This document shows positions 18,107-26,429 of a stretch of DNA of 64,000 nucleotides, in pieces. Position numbers and translations under genes: made by a program. The DNA lies in NCBI RefSeq assembly GCF_024753205.1, contig NZ_JANUGZ010000001.1:868001-932000 (forward strand), in the 5' to 3' direction. The stretch is from Massilia aurea (lineage in GTDB: Bacteria > Pseudomonadota > Gammaproteobacteria > Burkholderiales > Burkholderiaceae_D). Position 1 is the first letter of the stretch. Each line of letters begins with the position of its first letter. The notes beneath the pieces were generated by a model that worked only from the letters and a program-made list of their open reading frames with translations, ran no database searches and was not told the DNA's origin.

Positions 18107-18682
18107 TTAGTTACGCACGACTTTCTTGTACTCGTTGGTACGGGTGTCGATTTCGATCATGTCGTCGCCGCTGACGAACAACGGCACCATCACGGTGTGC
18201 TGCTTGCCTTCGATGGCGTTTTCGATCTTGGCTTCTTTCAGGACGTTGCCCGACGTGTTGCCCTTGACTGCTGGCTCCGAGTACACGATCTGGCGTGCGA
18301 TCGTGGTTGGCAGTTCGACCGAGATGGCCTTGCCGTCATAGAACACGGCTTCGCATTCCATACCGTCTTTCAGGTAGTGCAGCGCGTCGCCCAGGTTCTC
18401 TTCTTCGATTTCGAACTGTTCGTAGTCGGCGTCCATGAAGACATACAGCGGATCGGCGAAGTACGAGTAGGTCACTGGCTTCTTGTCCAGCACGACGACG
18501 TCGAACTTGTCATCGCCACGGAACACGTTTTCCAGCGGTGCATTGGTCAGAAGATTCTTCATCTTCCACTTGTAGGTGAAGCCCGTGCGGCTCGAGCCGT
18601 TGACGTCGGAACGCAGCACGATGAACGGCTTTTCATCAACCATGATGATGTTGCCAACACGAATTTCTTTTGCGGGTTTCAT
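18107..18682 (-). CDS. efp: Translation elongation factor P
   Basis: EF-P rescues ribosomes stalled at polyproline. The 191-residue product has three OB-like domains: the KOW-like N-domain with the loop NGSSRTGF, then [19 protein letters not shown], and the C-terminal signature [18 protein letters not shown]. The loop residue that is modified is Arg32, not Lys34. In the known Pseudomonas/Neisseria/Burkholderia branch this arginine is rhamnosylated by EarP, and earP is the next gene upstream. This protein is therefore EarP-dependent by strong inference. A terminator follows directly. Confidence 0.97.
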   Translation of the reverse strand: MKPAKEIRVGNIIMVDEKPFIVLRSDVNGSSRTGFTYKWKMKNLLTNAPLENVFRGDDKFDVVVLDKKPVTYSYFADPLYVFMDADYEQFEIEEENLGDALHYLKDGMECEAVFYDGKAISVELPTTIARQIVYSEPAVKGNTSGNVLKEAKIENAIEGKQHTVMVPLFVSGDDMIEIDTRTNEYKKVVRN

Positions 18683-18788
18683 AGATATTTTACGTAAAAA
18701 GATAGTTGCATTAAATCATCGCCGGCTGGTGGGCCGAAGGCCCCGGACCTGCGTTTGATCGTCGGAATCCGTTAGAAACTAACCGGGC

Positions 18789-18794
18789 ATTATA
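18789..18794 (-). promoter_or_regulatory. Candidate -10 element for efp
   Basis: On the minus strand a perfect TATAAT overlaps the earP stop codon, 107 bases before the efp start. No matching -35 is obvious at 16-18 bases. It would let efp be expressed above earP. Confidence 0.45.
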
Positions 18795-19965
18795 CGCTGT
18801 TTTCCTGGGCAAACCGCAGATCGCGCACGAAATCGAGCAGTTGCGTGACCAGATCGCCCTGCGCGAGTATCGCCTCGCGCCACGCATCGGCCCGCGCTGC
18901 GATGTCGGGCAACGCGGCGTCGAGTGCATTCCAGGCGGAACGGTGATCGTCCATTGGCTGCGCACCGTTCCAGCCGAGCATGTACGCCGCCAGTGCCGGC
19001 GCCTGCTCCGCGTAGAGCGCCAGGAACGCGCGCAGCTTCTTGTGGTGCAGATTCTCGTCCTGCGGATAAATGTGCCAGACGAAAGGACGAGCGGCCCATT
19101 GCGCCCGCACCCACGAATCTTCGCCGCGCACGAAATTGACGTCGCAGGCCCACAGTAACAGGTCGTAATCGGCCTGGGGCAGGAATGGCAGCACGCGCAC
19201 GGTCAGCGAGCCCCGGGTTGCGCTCGCGCCGGCCACTGGCGTGGCGCCCAGGAAGGCGCCGACCTGACCGGGCGCGACGCCTTCCGGCACCAGGCACAGC
19301 GTAGGGGTGGCGCCGCCCCGCCAGGTGTCGAACAGTGCGGCCACCGGCGCGTCAAGGTAGCAGAACAGTGACACCTTGCGCCCGGCGGCCTCGGCCGCGC
19401 TCACGCCGAACCGGGCCAGGAAAGCGGTCACCGCAGCGCCATCCTGCTGGAACGCACGACGGCGCGCGTCCAGCCCCGCTTCGTGCAGCAGCCCGCCGGT
19501 ACGCGCATTAAAGCCCGGGAAATAGAAATGCTTGGTCAGGGGCAGGCGCGGATGCATCGACGGCAGGCGGTGGCAGCCCTCGACCCAGTCCTCGGCCGTC
19601 AAGCCCTCGTAGTTCAGCCATACCGGACGCGGCGTGCGGGCGGCCATCGCCCGCTGATAGTCGGGCGGCAGCTCGCAACCGAAGAACTCGATGACGACGT
19701 CGGGGATGTCGCGCGCGTCGAACTGGCCATCCTGATCCTGCCAGTGGCGCACTGTGACGCCTTGAATTGTTTGCTGTGCCGCCGCCGGCGCCACCTCGGG
19801 GCAGATGCGCCGGAAACTGACCAAGTCATCGACCCACAGCGTGACCGCCAGCGCATGCTCGTGGCACAACTGGCGCGCCAGGCGCCAGCAGATGCCGATG
19901 TCCCCATAGTTATCGATGACTTTGCAGAAAATCGCCAGCGACGGCGGGGAGGAAGACAGAGACAT
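18790..19965 (-). CDS. earP: EF-P arginine rhamnosyltransferase EarP
   Basis: EarP transfers rhamnose from dTDP-L-rhamnose onto Arg32 of EF-P. The 391-residue protein has a two-domain GT-B fold. The N-terminal motif KVIDNYGDIGICWRLA contains D18 and D22, matching the two conserved N-terminal aspartates of the family. The C-terminal motif NFVRGEDSWVRAQWA holds the conserved R..E.S sugar-nucleotide site and is followed by FVWHIYPQDE. It is transcribed just ahead of efp, the usual genomic pairing. Genes for dTDP-rhamnose synthesis are not in this window. Confidence 0.95.
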   Translation of the reverse strand: MSLSSSPPSLAIFCKVIDNYGDIGICWRLARQLCHEHALAVTLWVDDLVSFRRICPEVAPAAAQQTIQGVTVRHWQDQDGQFDARDIPDVVIEFFGCELPPDYQRAMAARTPRPVWLNYEGLTAEDWVEGCHRLPSMHPRLPLTKHFYFPGFNARTGGLLHEAGLDARRRAFQQDGAAVTAFLARFGVSAAEAAGRKVSLFCYLDAPVAALFDTWRGGATPTLCLVPEGVAPGQVGAFLGATPVAGASATRGSLTVRVLPFLPQADYDLLLWACDVNFVRGEDSWVRAQWAARPFVWHIYPQDENLHHKKLRAFLALYAEQAPALAAYMLGWNGAQPMDDHRSAWNALDAALPDIAARADAWREAILAQGDLVTQLLDFVRDLRFAQENSV

Positions 19966-20324
19966 GGATGCGGGCGGCGCCGTGACGCGCAGAAGCGGGG
20001 GTCGTCATTTTACCCGACTTTACGTGGTGATTTGTCTCAAGCCCCAGTGCGCATCGCGAAGAAAATTGGGGCTTTCTGACGCGCGTCTGCGCTACCGCAA
20101 AGCGCGATTTTAACGTTGCCCACATCGCCACAAGACCAAAACTTCGCCGCCAGGCACCGGTCGAACGCCTACCTGCAGGAAAAGCAGCCTCGAAAGGCCG
20201 CCATCCTGCCCTTCCCTCGCACCACCGGTCATGCCGGGGCGCGAATCATATGAACACGGTCCTTTGTGGCAGGCACCTGATGTAAAGCCGGCTCAGCGCG
20301 ACCGATCAACCGGAGGCTAGCACC
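19966..20324. other. Intergenic region between earP and Q-rich gene
   Basis: These 359 bases separate divergent genes. I see no convincing ORF. GGAGG 10 bases before 20325 serves the downstream gene. AT-rich bases near 20106-20115 could belong to a promoter, but no hexamer pair is clear. Confidence 0.5.
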
Positions 20325-21251
20325 ATGAATGAATTTCAACAACCATTTGGTCAACCACAGTTTGCACCACAAGGCCTGGGCAGCATGTTCGGCGGCGCGC
20401 TCGGCGGCGTCGTTGGCCGCGGAATCGGCGGCTGGTTTGGCAATAGCGGCGCGGGCGGGCGCATTGGCGAAGTGGCCGGCAACTTCCTCGGTCACCTGTC
20501 GCCGTTCTCGGTCGATCCCTCCGCTGCCATGGGGGCGCAGCAGCAGATCGATCCGGAACAGCTGCAACAACTTCAGCAGATGCAGCAACTTCAACAACTG
20601 CAGCAGCTGCAACAACTGCAGCAACTTCAGCAGCAACAACAGATGCAGCAGTTGCAACAGCAAGGGCAGTTGACCCCGCAAGGCGGCTTCTTCGGCAATC
20701 TGATCAGCACGATCGGCAAGCCTGCCGGCGCCCTGATCGGCAACCTGACCGGCAAACGCCAGCTCGGCAACATGATCAGCGACTATTCCGGCTATGCCCG
20801 GCTATTGCCGCTCGGCGCCGAGCCGCAAGTGCAGCAGCAGATGCAGCAGCAACATCCGATGCTCCAGCTGCAGCAGTTGCAGGCACAGCAGCAGCAATTG
20901 CAGCAACTGCTGCAGCAAGTCCAGCAACAGGCCGTCATGCTGCAGCAGCAGATCATGCAGCAAGGCGGTCAATTGGCGCCGCAAGGCTGGCTCAGCAATG
21001 CGATCACCCAATATGCACGGCCGGTGGGCGGCTTCATCGGTGAGCAACTGGGCAATCAGGGCCTGGGCAACGCGATCGGCAATGTGGCGGCGCAGCTTGG
21101 CCGCTATATCCCCGCATCGGCTGATCCATACGGGCAGCAGTTCGGCGGCCAGCTCGGTGGTCCGCTTGGTGGCCCGCCTAGCGGCCAGTTCGCCGGCCAG
21201 CAAGCGCAGTATGGCCAGTCCGGGCAGTTCGGCCAGCAAACCGTGCACTAA
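20325..21251 (+). CDS. Glutamine-rich protein with three glycine-rich modules
   Basis: This is a 308-residue protein I cannot assign to a family. It has three related modules of about 53 residues, at 12-65, 115-168 and 216-268. Each opens with Q-[FL]-[AT]-P-Q-G, continues with glycine-zipper-like G..IG..GN spacing, and ends with Pro-x5-[DE]-P. They are joined by two glutamine-rich linkers (about 71-114 and 167-215) with Leu or Met every third residue. The tail is Gly/Gln-rich. There is no signal peptide or long membrane helix. Such chains often self-assemble or form flexible scaffolds, which is inference only. It has a strong ribosome-binding site (GGAGG) and lies upstream of a propeptide-like gene and a subtilase whose tail is also Gln/Gly/Met-rich. 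Confidence 0.75.
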   Translation: MNEFQQPFGQPQFAPQGLGSMFGGALGGVVGRGIGGWFGNSGAGGRIGEVAGNFLGHLSPFSVDPSAAMGAQQQIDPEQLQQLQQMQQLQQLQQLQQLQQLQQQQQMQQLQQQGQLTPQGGFFGNLISTIGKPAGALIGNLTGKRQLGNMISDYSGYARLLPLGAEPQVQQQMQQQHPMLQLQQLQAQQQQLQQLLQQVQQQAVMLQQQIMQQGGQLAPQGWLSNAITQYARPVGGFIGEQLGNQGLGNAIGNVAAQLGRYIPASADPYGQQFGGQLGGPLGGPPSGQFAGQQAQYGQSGQFGQQTVH

Positions 21252-21281
21252 GCCATGACCCACACCACACCATGACACGCA

Positions 21282-21319
21282 GCCAGATCATTGCCGGCAG
21301 TTGCCGGCAATGATCTGGC
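21282..21319. repeat. Perfect 18-base inverted repeat between Q-rich and inhibitor-like genes
   Basis: GCCAGATCATTGCCGGCA and its exact complement are separated by GT. No T tract follows, so it is not a standard terminator. It ends 4 bases before the ribosome-binding site (GAGGAG) of the next gene. It could be an RNA hairpin that sets the level of the downstream pair, or an operator. Confidence 0.8.
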
Positions 21320-21336
21320 GCCGAGGAGTTTCCGCC

Positions 21337-21594
21337 ATGCCGGCTTCCCTGCCCCCTGCCCCTCCCGGTCGCTACATCGTGCGCGCTGCGAACGACGACA
21401 ACGAACTCGTCCGGTTCCTGGCGGCCCTGAGCGCCGAGCCCGGCGTGCAGGTCGTCGACCTGATCGGTCCGTCGTCCGGCCCGCCACACACGGCGGTCGT
21501 CGAAACCGACGCGCGCACTGCCGAGCGACTGCGGCAGCAGACTCTGGGTCAGTTAACGATCGAACCCGACCAACCGCTCTCGTTGTTCGACTGA
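21337..21594 (+). CDS. Free-standing subtilase propeptide-like (I9/PopD-like) protein
   Basis: This is an 85-residue protein whose whole length aligns by eye with the N-terminal region of the protease encoded 25 bases downstream. GRYIV here matches KKYLV there; VQVVDLIGPSSG matches IDVVDTITPRAG; the segment ending GQLTIEPDQPLSLFD matches GQLLVERDQHLALLD. Subtilase prodomains (inhibitor family I9) fold as small alpha/beta units that chaperone and block the catalytic domain, so a separate copy is probably a dedicated inhibitor. The start at ATG 21337 has GAGGAG 8 bases upstream. There is no signal peptide. The family assignment is by pattern only. Confidence 0.65.
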   Translation: MPASLPPAPPGRYIVRAANDDNELVRFLAALSAEPGVQVVDLIGPSSGPPHTAVVETDARTAERLRQQTLGQLTIEPDQPLSLFD

Positions 21595-21618
21595 GCGGCG
21601 CCGGGCAAAGGACACACT

Positions 21619-23523
21619 ATGGCCAAACAAGCAAAAGGCGGTGCTGCCGATTCGCAGCAGTCGCCCAACGAGTTGCATGACGGTGCAGGAGACGCCCGCG
21701 CCGATAACGGCAGCAGCCCCACCCCGATGCTCGGACGCCCGGTTACCGAGCGCAAGAAAAAATACCTGGTGGCGCCGCGTGCCGTGCTCGGCGCATTTGG
21801 CACCAGCAGCTGGATGACGCCGCTGGGCCTGTCAACGGTGCAGCAGAAACTCGACGCCATGCCCGATATCGACGTGGTCGACACCATCACGCCACGCGCC
21901 GGGCTGACCACGGCCGGCTTCGGGCCATCTTCGATGGGCGACAGCACCGAAGGCGTGGTCGTCGCACGCATGACCGATCAGAAAGCGGGCGAACTGCTAC
22001 AGCGCGGCCAGGGCCAGTTGCTTGTCGAACGCGACCAGCACCTCGCGCTGCTCGACCCCATGCTGCGCCGCCCCGACCTGGTCAGTTCGCTCACGCCCTA
22101 CCAGGGCCCACAGTGCGAACTCCTGCTGGCGGTGGTGGGCACTGACGGTGCGCCCCTACCCGAGGTCGAGGTCTCGCTGTTCGGCGGCGTACTGCCCAGC
22201 ACCGCCGTCACCGGCGCCGACGGCGTGGCGTGCCTGCGTCTGTATGGCGACGATGCGCACACGATCAGCGGGCTGTATGTGAAACCACGCGCCGATTACT
22301 GGAGCTTCTACCAGCGCGATCCCGACCTGAGCCTGCAAGAGGCCAACGTCGTCATGCTGCGCCCTCTGGCCGAATGGCCAGCGCTGCGCGGCCTGCCGCA
22401 GCAAAACGTCATGGGCTGGGGGGCACGGGCCATGCGCCTCGATCAGGTACCCCAGCATTATCGCGGGCGTGGCATCAAGGTGGCCGTCATCGATTCCGGG
22501 GCTGCCACCACGCATGGCAACCTGAACGAGATCCACGGAGGCTTCGACGTCATCAACAAGCGCACCGACCGCAGTACCTGGAATGTCGACACGCTCGGCC
22601 ATGGCTCGCACTGCACCGGCGTAATTGCCGCTACCGATCCGGCCTGGGGCATCCGCGGCTTCGCGCCCGAGGCCGAAATCCACGTCTGCAAGCTGTTTCC
22701 CGGCGGCCAAGTCAGCCAGCTGATCGACGCGCTCGAATACTGCATCGAGCAAGGCATCGACATCGTCAACATGAGCCTGGGCGGCTCGGCACCGTCCGAG
22801 GCGCTCGAGCGCCAGATCGTGCGCGCCAAACAAGCCGGGGTTGCCTGCATAGCCGCCGCCGGCAATTCGGCCGCTGCCGTGCAATATCCGGCATCGTCGC
22901 CGCATGTGCTGGCCGTCGCAGCCATCGGCAAGATCGGCGAATTCCCGTCCGACAGCTACCATACCGAAACCATCGGCGCCGACATCGACATGTATGGCTA
23001 CTTCACGGCGCGCTTCAGCTGCTTCGGACCACAGGTCGATGTGTGCGCGCCAGGTGTGGCCGTCGTGTCCTCGGTGCCGCCAAATAATTTCGCCGCTTGG
23101 GACGGGACGTCGATGGCAGCGCCGCATGTGACGGGCCTTGCCGCCCTCGTACTGGCACACAGGCCCGAATTCGGGTCGATGATGCAGGCCCGCTCACCAG
23201 AGCGGGTCGAACGATTGTTCCAGGTTCTACGGATGAGCGCGCGCCCTGTCACGCTGAATGATCCCAACCACATCGGCTACGGGTTGCCCGATGCGCTGGT
23301 CGCACTGGGCTTGCCTACGACACAGCAGACCATGCCGTGGCAAAACACAGCAGCAGGGTTTGGCGCGCCGGTTGGCATGCATGCGATGTCGTCACATGAT
23401 GGTGGATGGCCCGGCGCAGCCGGGGCCAACATGCAGTATCAGGGTATGCAACAGCAGGGCATGCCGAATCAAGGGCCGGCGTTGCCATATCCGTTCGGCA
23501 CGCTGCGGGTGTCCGGTTGGTGA
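21619..23523 (+). CDS. S8 family subtilisin-like serine protease without signal peptide
   Basis: This is a 634-residue protease. In order: a disordered polar N-terminus (1-45) with no signal peptide; a prodomain-like region (about 48-150); a beta-rich insert resembling carboxypeptidase-regulatory/Ig-like domains (about 172-240: GAPLPEVEVSLFGG then GADGVACLRLYGD); the S8 catalytic domain with D292 (VAVIDSG), H328 (GHGSHCTG), oxyanion N416 (AAAGNSA) and S498 (DGTSMAAPH); and a Gln/Gly/Met-rich tail from about 570. All catalytic residues are present. The start follows AAAGGA. The absence of an export signal means it is cytoplasmic, leaves by another route, or is kept inactive inside by the upstream propeptide-like protein. 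Confidence 0.92.
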   Translation: MAKQAKGGAADSQQSPNELHDGAGDARADNGSSPTPMLGRPVTERKKKYLVAPRAVLGAFGTSSWMTPLGLSTVQQKLDAMPDIDVVDTITPRAGLTTAGFGPSSMGDSTEGVVVARMTDQKAGELLQRGQGQLLVERDQHLALLDPMLRRPDLVSSLTPYQGPQCELLLAVVGTDGAPLPEVEVSLFGGVLPSTAVTGADGVACLRLYGDDAHTISGLYVKPRADYWSFYQRDPDLSLQEANVVMLRPLAEWPALRGLPQQNVMGWGARAMRLDQVPQHYRGRGIKVAVIDSGAATTHGNLNEIHGGFDVINKRTDRSTWNVDTLGHGSHCTGVIAATDPAWGIRGFAPEAEIHVCKLFPGGQVSQLIDALEYCIEQGIDIVNMSLGGSAPSEALERQIVRAKQAGVACIAAAGNSAAAVQYPASSPHVLAVAAIGKIGEFPSDSYHTETIGADIDMYGYFTARFSCFGPQVDVCAPGVAVVSSVPPNNFAAWDGTSMAAPHVTGLAALVLAHRPEFGSMMQARSPERVERLFQVLRMSARPVTLNDPNHIGYGLPDALVALGLPTTQQTMPWQNTAAGFGAPVGMHAMSSHDGGWPGAAGANMQYQGMQQQGMPNQGPALPYPFGTLRVSGW

Positions 23524-23556
23524 AGTACGTAGCACTGCGCGACACTATCGCAGACG

Positions 23557-23595
23557 AAAAAAAAACCGGAGCCCCACTCTCGTGGCCGGCTCCGG
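23557..23595 (-). terminator. Terminator of the tRNA-Glu/Ala array
   Basis: On the minus strand, CCGGAGCC and GGCTCCGG form a stem followed by nine T. It lies 10 bases beyond the last tRNA. The reverse direction has only a short T run, so it may weakly stop the protease transcript too. Confidence 0.85.
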
Positions 23596-23604
23596 CTTTC
23601 TGTC

Positions 23605-23680
23605 TGGCGTCCCCACGGGGATTCGAACCCCGGTACTCACCGTGAAAGGGTGATGTCCTAGGCCTCTAGACGATGGGGAC
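23605..23680 (-). tRNA. tRNA-Glu (TTC), copy 4 in transcription order
   Basis: A 76-base gene with encoded CCA. Acceptor GTCCCCA/TGGGGAC, anticodon loop centred on TTC, T loop TTCGAAT. It is identical over its full length to the other three Glu copies, while the spacers differ. Confidence 0.97.
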
Positions 23681-23845
23681 CTAAAACTGGTGCTGCATAT
23701 TACCAACTGGGTGTTGCCCGATGCTGCTGACTGCAACGCAAAACATCACAACACTGTCGCAAACTTCGCATACCGCCACAACGACGATCCTGCGATCCTA
23801 CTTTACAACCAAACCATTGCGCGCACAAATGTAGCATCACAATAG

Positions 23846-23893
23846 AAAAACCGGAGCACCTCTCCGCGCAAGCGCGTTGGTCTACCCCGGTTT
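23846..23893 (-). terminator. Hairpin with T run between tRNA-Glu copies
   Basis: On the minus strand AAACCGG pairs with CCGGTTT across a loop that itself contains GCGC-AA-GCGC, and five T follow. It may be an internal terminator or a processing signal ahead of the last tRNA-Glu. Confidence 0.45.
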
Positions 23894-23897
23894 AAAC

Positions 23898-23973
23898 TGG
23901 CGTCCCCACGGGGATTCGAACCCCGGTACTCACCGTGAAAGGGTGATGTCCTAGGCCTCTAGACGATGGGGAC
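23898..23973 (-). tRNA. tRNA-Glu (TTC), copy 3 in transcription order
   Basis: A 76-base gene with encoded CCA, identical to the copy at 23605-23680. It is separated from it by 217 bases containing a hairpin with a T run. Confidence 0.97.
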
Positions 23974-24066
23974 CTAAAACTGTTTTGCTCTGACGAGCGT
24001 ACTGCAACTGCATGATGCGACTGACTTTGATGCGCCGCCGCTGGCGCGGCACACCTGCCAAATTCT

Positions 24067-24142
24067 TGGCGTCCCCACGGGGATTCGAACCCCGGTACTC
24101 ACCGTGAAAGGGTGATGTCCTAGGCCTCTAGACGATGGGGAC
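24067..24142 (-). tRNA. tRNA-Glu (TTC), copy 2 in transcription order
   Basis: A 76-base gene with encoded CCA, identical to the other Glu copies. The spacer to the next copy is 93 bases. Confidence 0.97.
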
Positions 24143-24217
24143 CCTGGACTTGCTGAAACTTTTACTACGCTTTCTTTACTACTACTCCGGTACTACTCAA
24201 TGCCGTTTTCTTTTACG

Positions 24218-24293
<76 letters not shown>

Positions 24294-24385
24294 CACGGGA
24301 AAACAACATTTTACTACACTGCACCTGCTTCGACCAGTAGCGCATGCTGCTTGCATACTGTGTCGGGTCATTCTAACCAGCAAGC

Positions 24386-24461
24386 TGGCGTCCCCACGGG
24401 GATTCGAACCCCGGTACTCACCGTGAAAGGGTGATGTCCTAGGCCTCTAGACGATGGGGAC
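24386..24461 (-). tRNA. tRNA-Glu (TTC), copy 1 in transcription order
   Basis: A 76-base gene with encoded CCA, identical to the other Glu copies. It lies between the two tRNA-Ala genes. Confidence 0.97.
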
Positions 24462-24551
24462 CGTGAACAACCGATACTGCATTACTACTTTGCTGCCGGC
24501 TACGCAGCGTCACATCACTACCGAGGCAAAACCACTGCCACACTTCAGAGT

Positions 24552-24627
<76 letters not shown>

Positions 24628-24646
24628 GCAGCGCTGAAGTGCGAGC

Positions 24647-24675
24647 ATTATATAGGACACCCTTGCATTTCGCAA
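24647..24675 (-). promoter_or_regulatory. Sigma-70 promoter of the tRNA array
   Basis: On the minus strand: TTGCGA (24670-24675), a 17-base spacer, and TATAAT (24647-24652). It lies between the gltX stop and the first tRNA-Ala, so the array has its own strong promoter but also sits in line with gltX read-through. Confidence 0.75.
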
Positions 24676-24718
24676 ACAACGTTTTGAGACGTCGAAGCGG
24701 GGTGTCCAGTGCGGGCTG

Positions 24719-26110
24719 TTACAGCCCCTTCTGCACGCGCGCCAGCACGACGTCGCGGCCAAACAACTCGAGCACCACATCGATCGCCGGGGTCTGCAAC
24801 TGACCTGTCAGCAGCAGGCGCAGCGGCATGGCCAGTTGCGGCATCTTGAGGCTGTGGCCAGCCAGCACTTCCTTGATCATGGCTGCCAGAGACGCCTTGT
24901 CCCACGCCACCGTGGCGCAGCGTTCGGCAAACAGCGCCAGCGCCCCGCGCACGGCTTCGGTCAGGTGCAGCGCCAGTTGCTCGGCATCCGGTTGCGGATC
25001 GCGGTAGAACAGCATCGCGGCATCGGCCAGCTCGTTGATCGTGTTCGCGCGCTCCTTCATCAGGCCCAGCACGGTTGGCAGCGCCGGCGCCCCATCGAAG
25101 CGCGCGCCGTCGCGTTCGAGCTTCGGCAACGCCAGTGCAGCCAGGCGCTCGTTGTCGGCCGCCTTGATGTAGTGGTTGTTCAGCCAGTTCAGCTTTTCCG
25201 GATTGAACTGGGCCGCCGATGCGGTCAGGTGCTCCAGGTTGAACCACTCGGTGAACTGCGCCATCGAGAACACCTCGTCGTCGCCGTGGCTCCAGCCCAG
25301 GCGCGCCAGGTAATTGAGCATCGCTTCCGGCAGATAACCCTGCTCCGGATAATCCATGACGCTCACGGCGCCATGGCGCTTGGACAGCTTCGCGCCATCG
25401 GTCCCGAGAATCATCGGCAGGTGGCCGTACAGCGGCAGCTCGGCGCCGAGCGCGCGCAGGATGTTGATCTGGCGTGGGGTGTTGTTGACGTGATCGTCGC
25501 CGCGCAGCACGTGCGTGATCTTCATGTCCCAGTCGTCGACCGCGACGCAGAAGTTATAGGTCGGCGTACCGTCCGGGCGCGCGATGACCAGGTCGTCGAG
25601 TTCCTTGTTGCCGATCGTGATCGTGCCCTTGACCACGTCCGTCCAGGTCACGTCGCCATCGAGCGGATTCTTGAATCGCACCACCGGCTTGACGCCTTCC
25701 GGCACGGTCGGCAGGACCTTGCCGTCTTCCGGACGCCAGGTGCCGTCGTAGCGCGGCTTCTCGCCGGCTGCGCGCATGCGCTCGCGCATCGCTTCCACTT
25801 CGTCGGGCGACGAGTAGCACAGGTACGCAGTGCCGGCGTCGAGCATGCCGGCGACCACTTCGCGGTAGCGGTCCATGCGCTGCATCTGATAGAACGGGCC
25901 TTCGTCGTGCTCCAGACCCAGCCACTTCATGCCGTCAAGGATGGCCTGCACGGCTTCCGGCGTCGAGCGTTCGAGGTCGGTGTCTTCGATGCGCAAGATA
26001 AAGGTGCCGCCGAAGTGGCGGGCGTAGGCCCACGAATACAGCGCGGTGCGCGCGCCACCAACGTGGAGATAGCCGGTCGGGCTGGGAGCAAAACGGGTGC
26101 GGACGGTCAT
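24719..26110 (-). CDS. gltX: Glutamyl-tRNA synthetase
   Basis: GltX charges tRNA-Glu with glutamate. The 463-residue class I enzyme shows the HIGH-type motif [13 protein letters not shown] near residue 9, [11 protein letters not shown], the KMSKS-type motif [14 protein letters not shown] around 240, and an all-helical anticodon-binding C-terminus. The start [13 protein letters not shown] is the canonical family N-terminus; an upstream in-frame TTG would add four residues. Ribosome-binding signal is weak. Downstream in the same direction lie four genes for its own substrate tRNA. Confidence 0.96.
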   Translation of the reverse strand: MTVRTRFAPSPTGYLHVGGARTALYSWAYARHFGGTFILRIEDTDLERSTPEAVQAILDGMKWLGLEHDEGPFYQMQRMDRYREVVAGMLDAGTAYLCYSSPDEVEAMRERMRAAGEKPRYDGTWRPEDGKVLPTVPEGVKPVVRFKNPLDGDVTWTDVVKGTITIGNKELDDLVIARPDGTPTYNFCVAVDDWDMKITHVLRGDDHVNNTPRQINILRALGAELPLYGHLPMILGTDGAKLSKRHGAVSVMDYPEQGYLPEAMLNYLARLGWSHGDDEVFSMAQFTEWFNLEHLTASAAQFNPEKLNWLNNHYIKAADNERLAALALPKLERDGARFDGAPALPTVLGLMKERANTINELADAAMLFYRDPQPDAEQLALHLTEAVRGALALFAERCATVAWDKASLAAMIKEVLAGHSLKMPQLAMPLRLLLTGQLQTPAIDVVLELFGRDVVLARVQKGL

Positions 26111-26137
26111 GGCGGAAAGCAATCAGGTAAAAGGCGT

Positions 26138-26143
26138 ATTCTA
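26138..26143 (-). promoter_or_regulatory. Candidate -10 element for gltX
   Basis: TAGAAT on the minus strand, 28 bases before the gltX ATG. The -35 position (TGCTGG) matches poorly. The rest of the 319-base gap up to apbC holds no gene that I can support. Confidence 0.4.
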
Positions 26144-26352
26144 CCCCGACGCCCGGCCGGCCAGCATGCATCCCCACGGCCCCTCGCCTAGTCTGCTTGG
26201 CGGCGCACAACGGCGCGATGGGGCCATCGGTGGATGCGAGCGCAACGACCTGCCCCACACATGAGCGCGGTGGTAGCGCCACAGGCAGCGCCTGAACAGA
26301 CACGCACAGCGCCGCCTGCCGCACCCCCACACGACATCGGCCTGCAAAATGA

Positions 26353-26391
26353 ACAAAGCCCCTGCACAACAGCGTTGTGCAGGGGCTTTGT
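26353..26391 (-). terminator. Long hairpin terminator after apbC
   Basis: A perfect 18-base stem (ACAAAGCCCCTGCACAAC and complement) with loop GCT on the minus strand, followed by T-rich TCATTTTG. It lies 38 bases beyond the apbC stop. Confidence 0.75.
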
Positions 26392-26429
26392 GAAACCAGT
26401 CCGGACACCAGGCCCGGCCAGGTTTGATA

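Noticed and set aside
20560..20960. CAG/CAA tandem repeats considered as a CRISPR or simple-sequence array
   Set aside because: The repeats keep the reading frame and encode Gln/Leu linkers. There are no equal-length unique spacers.
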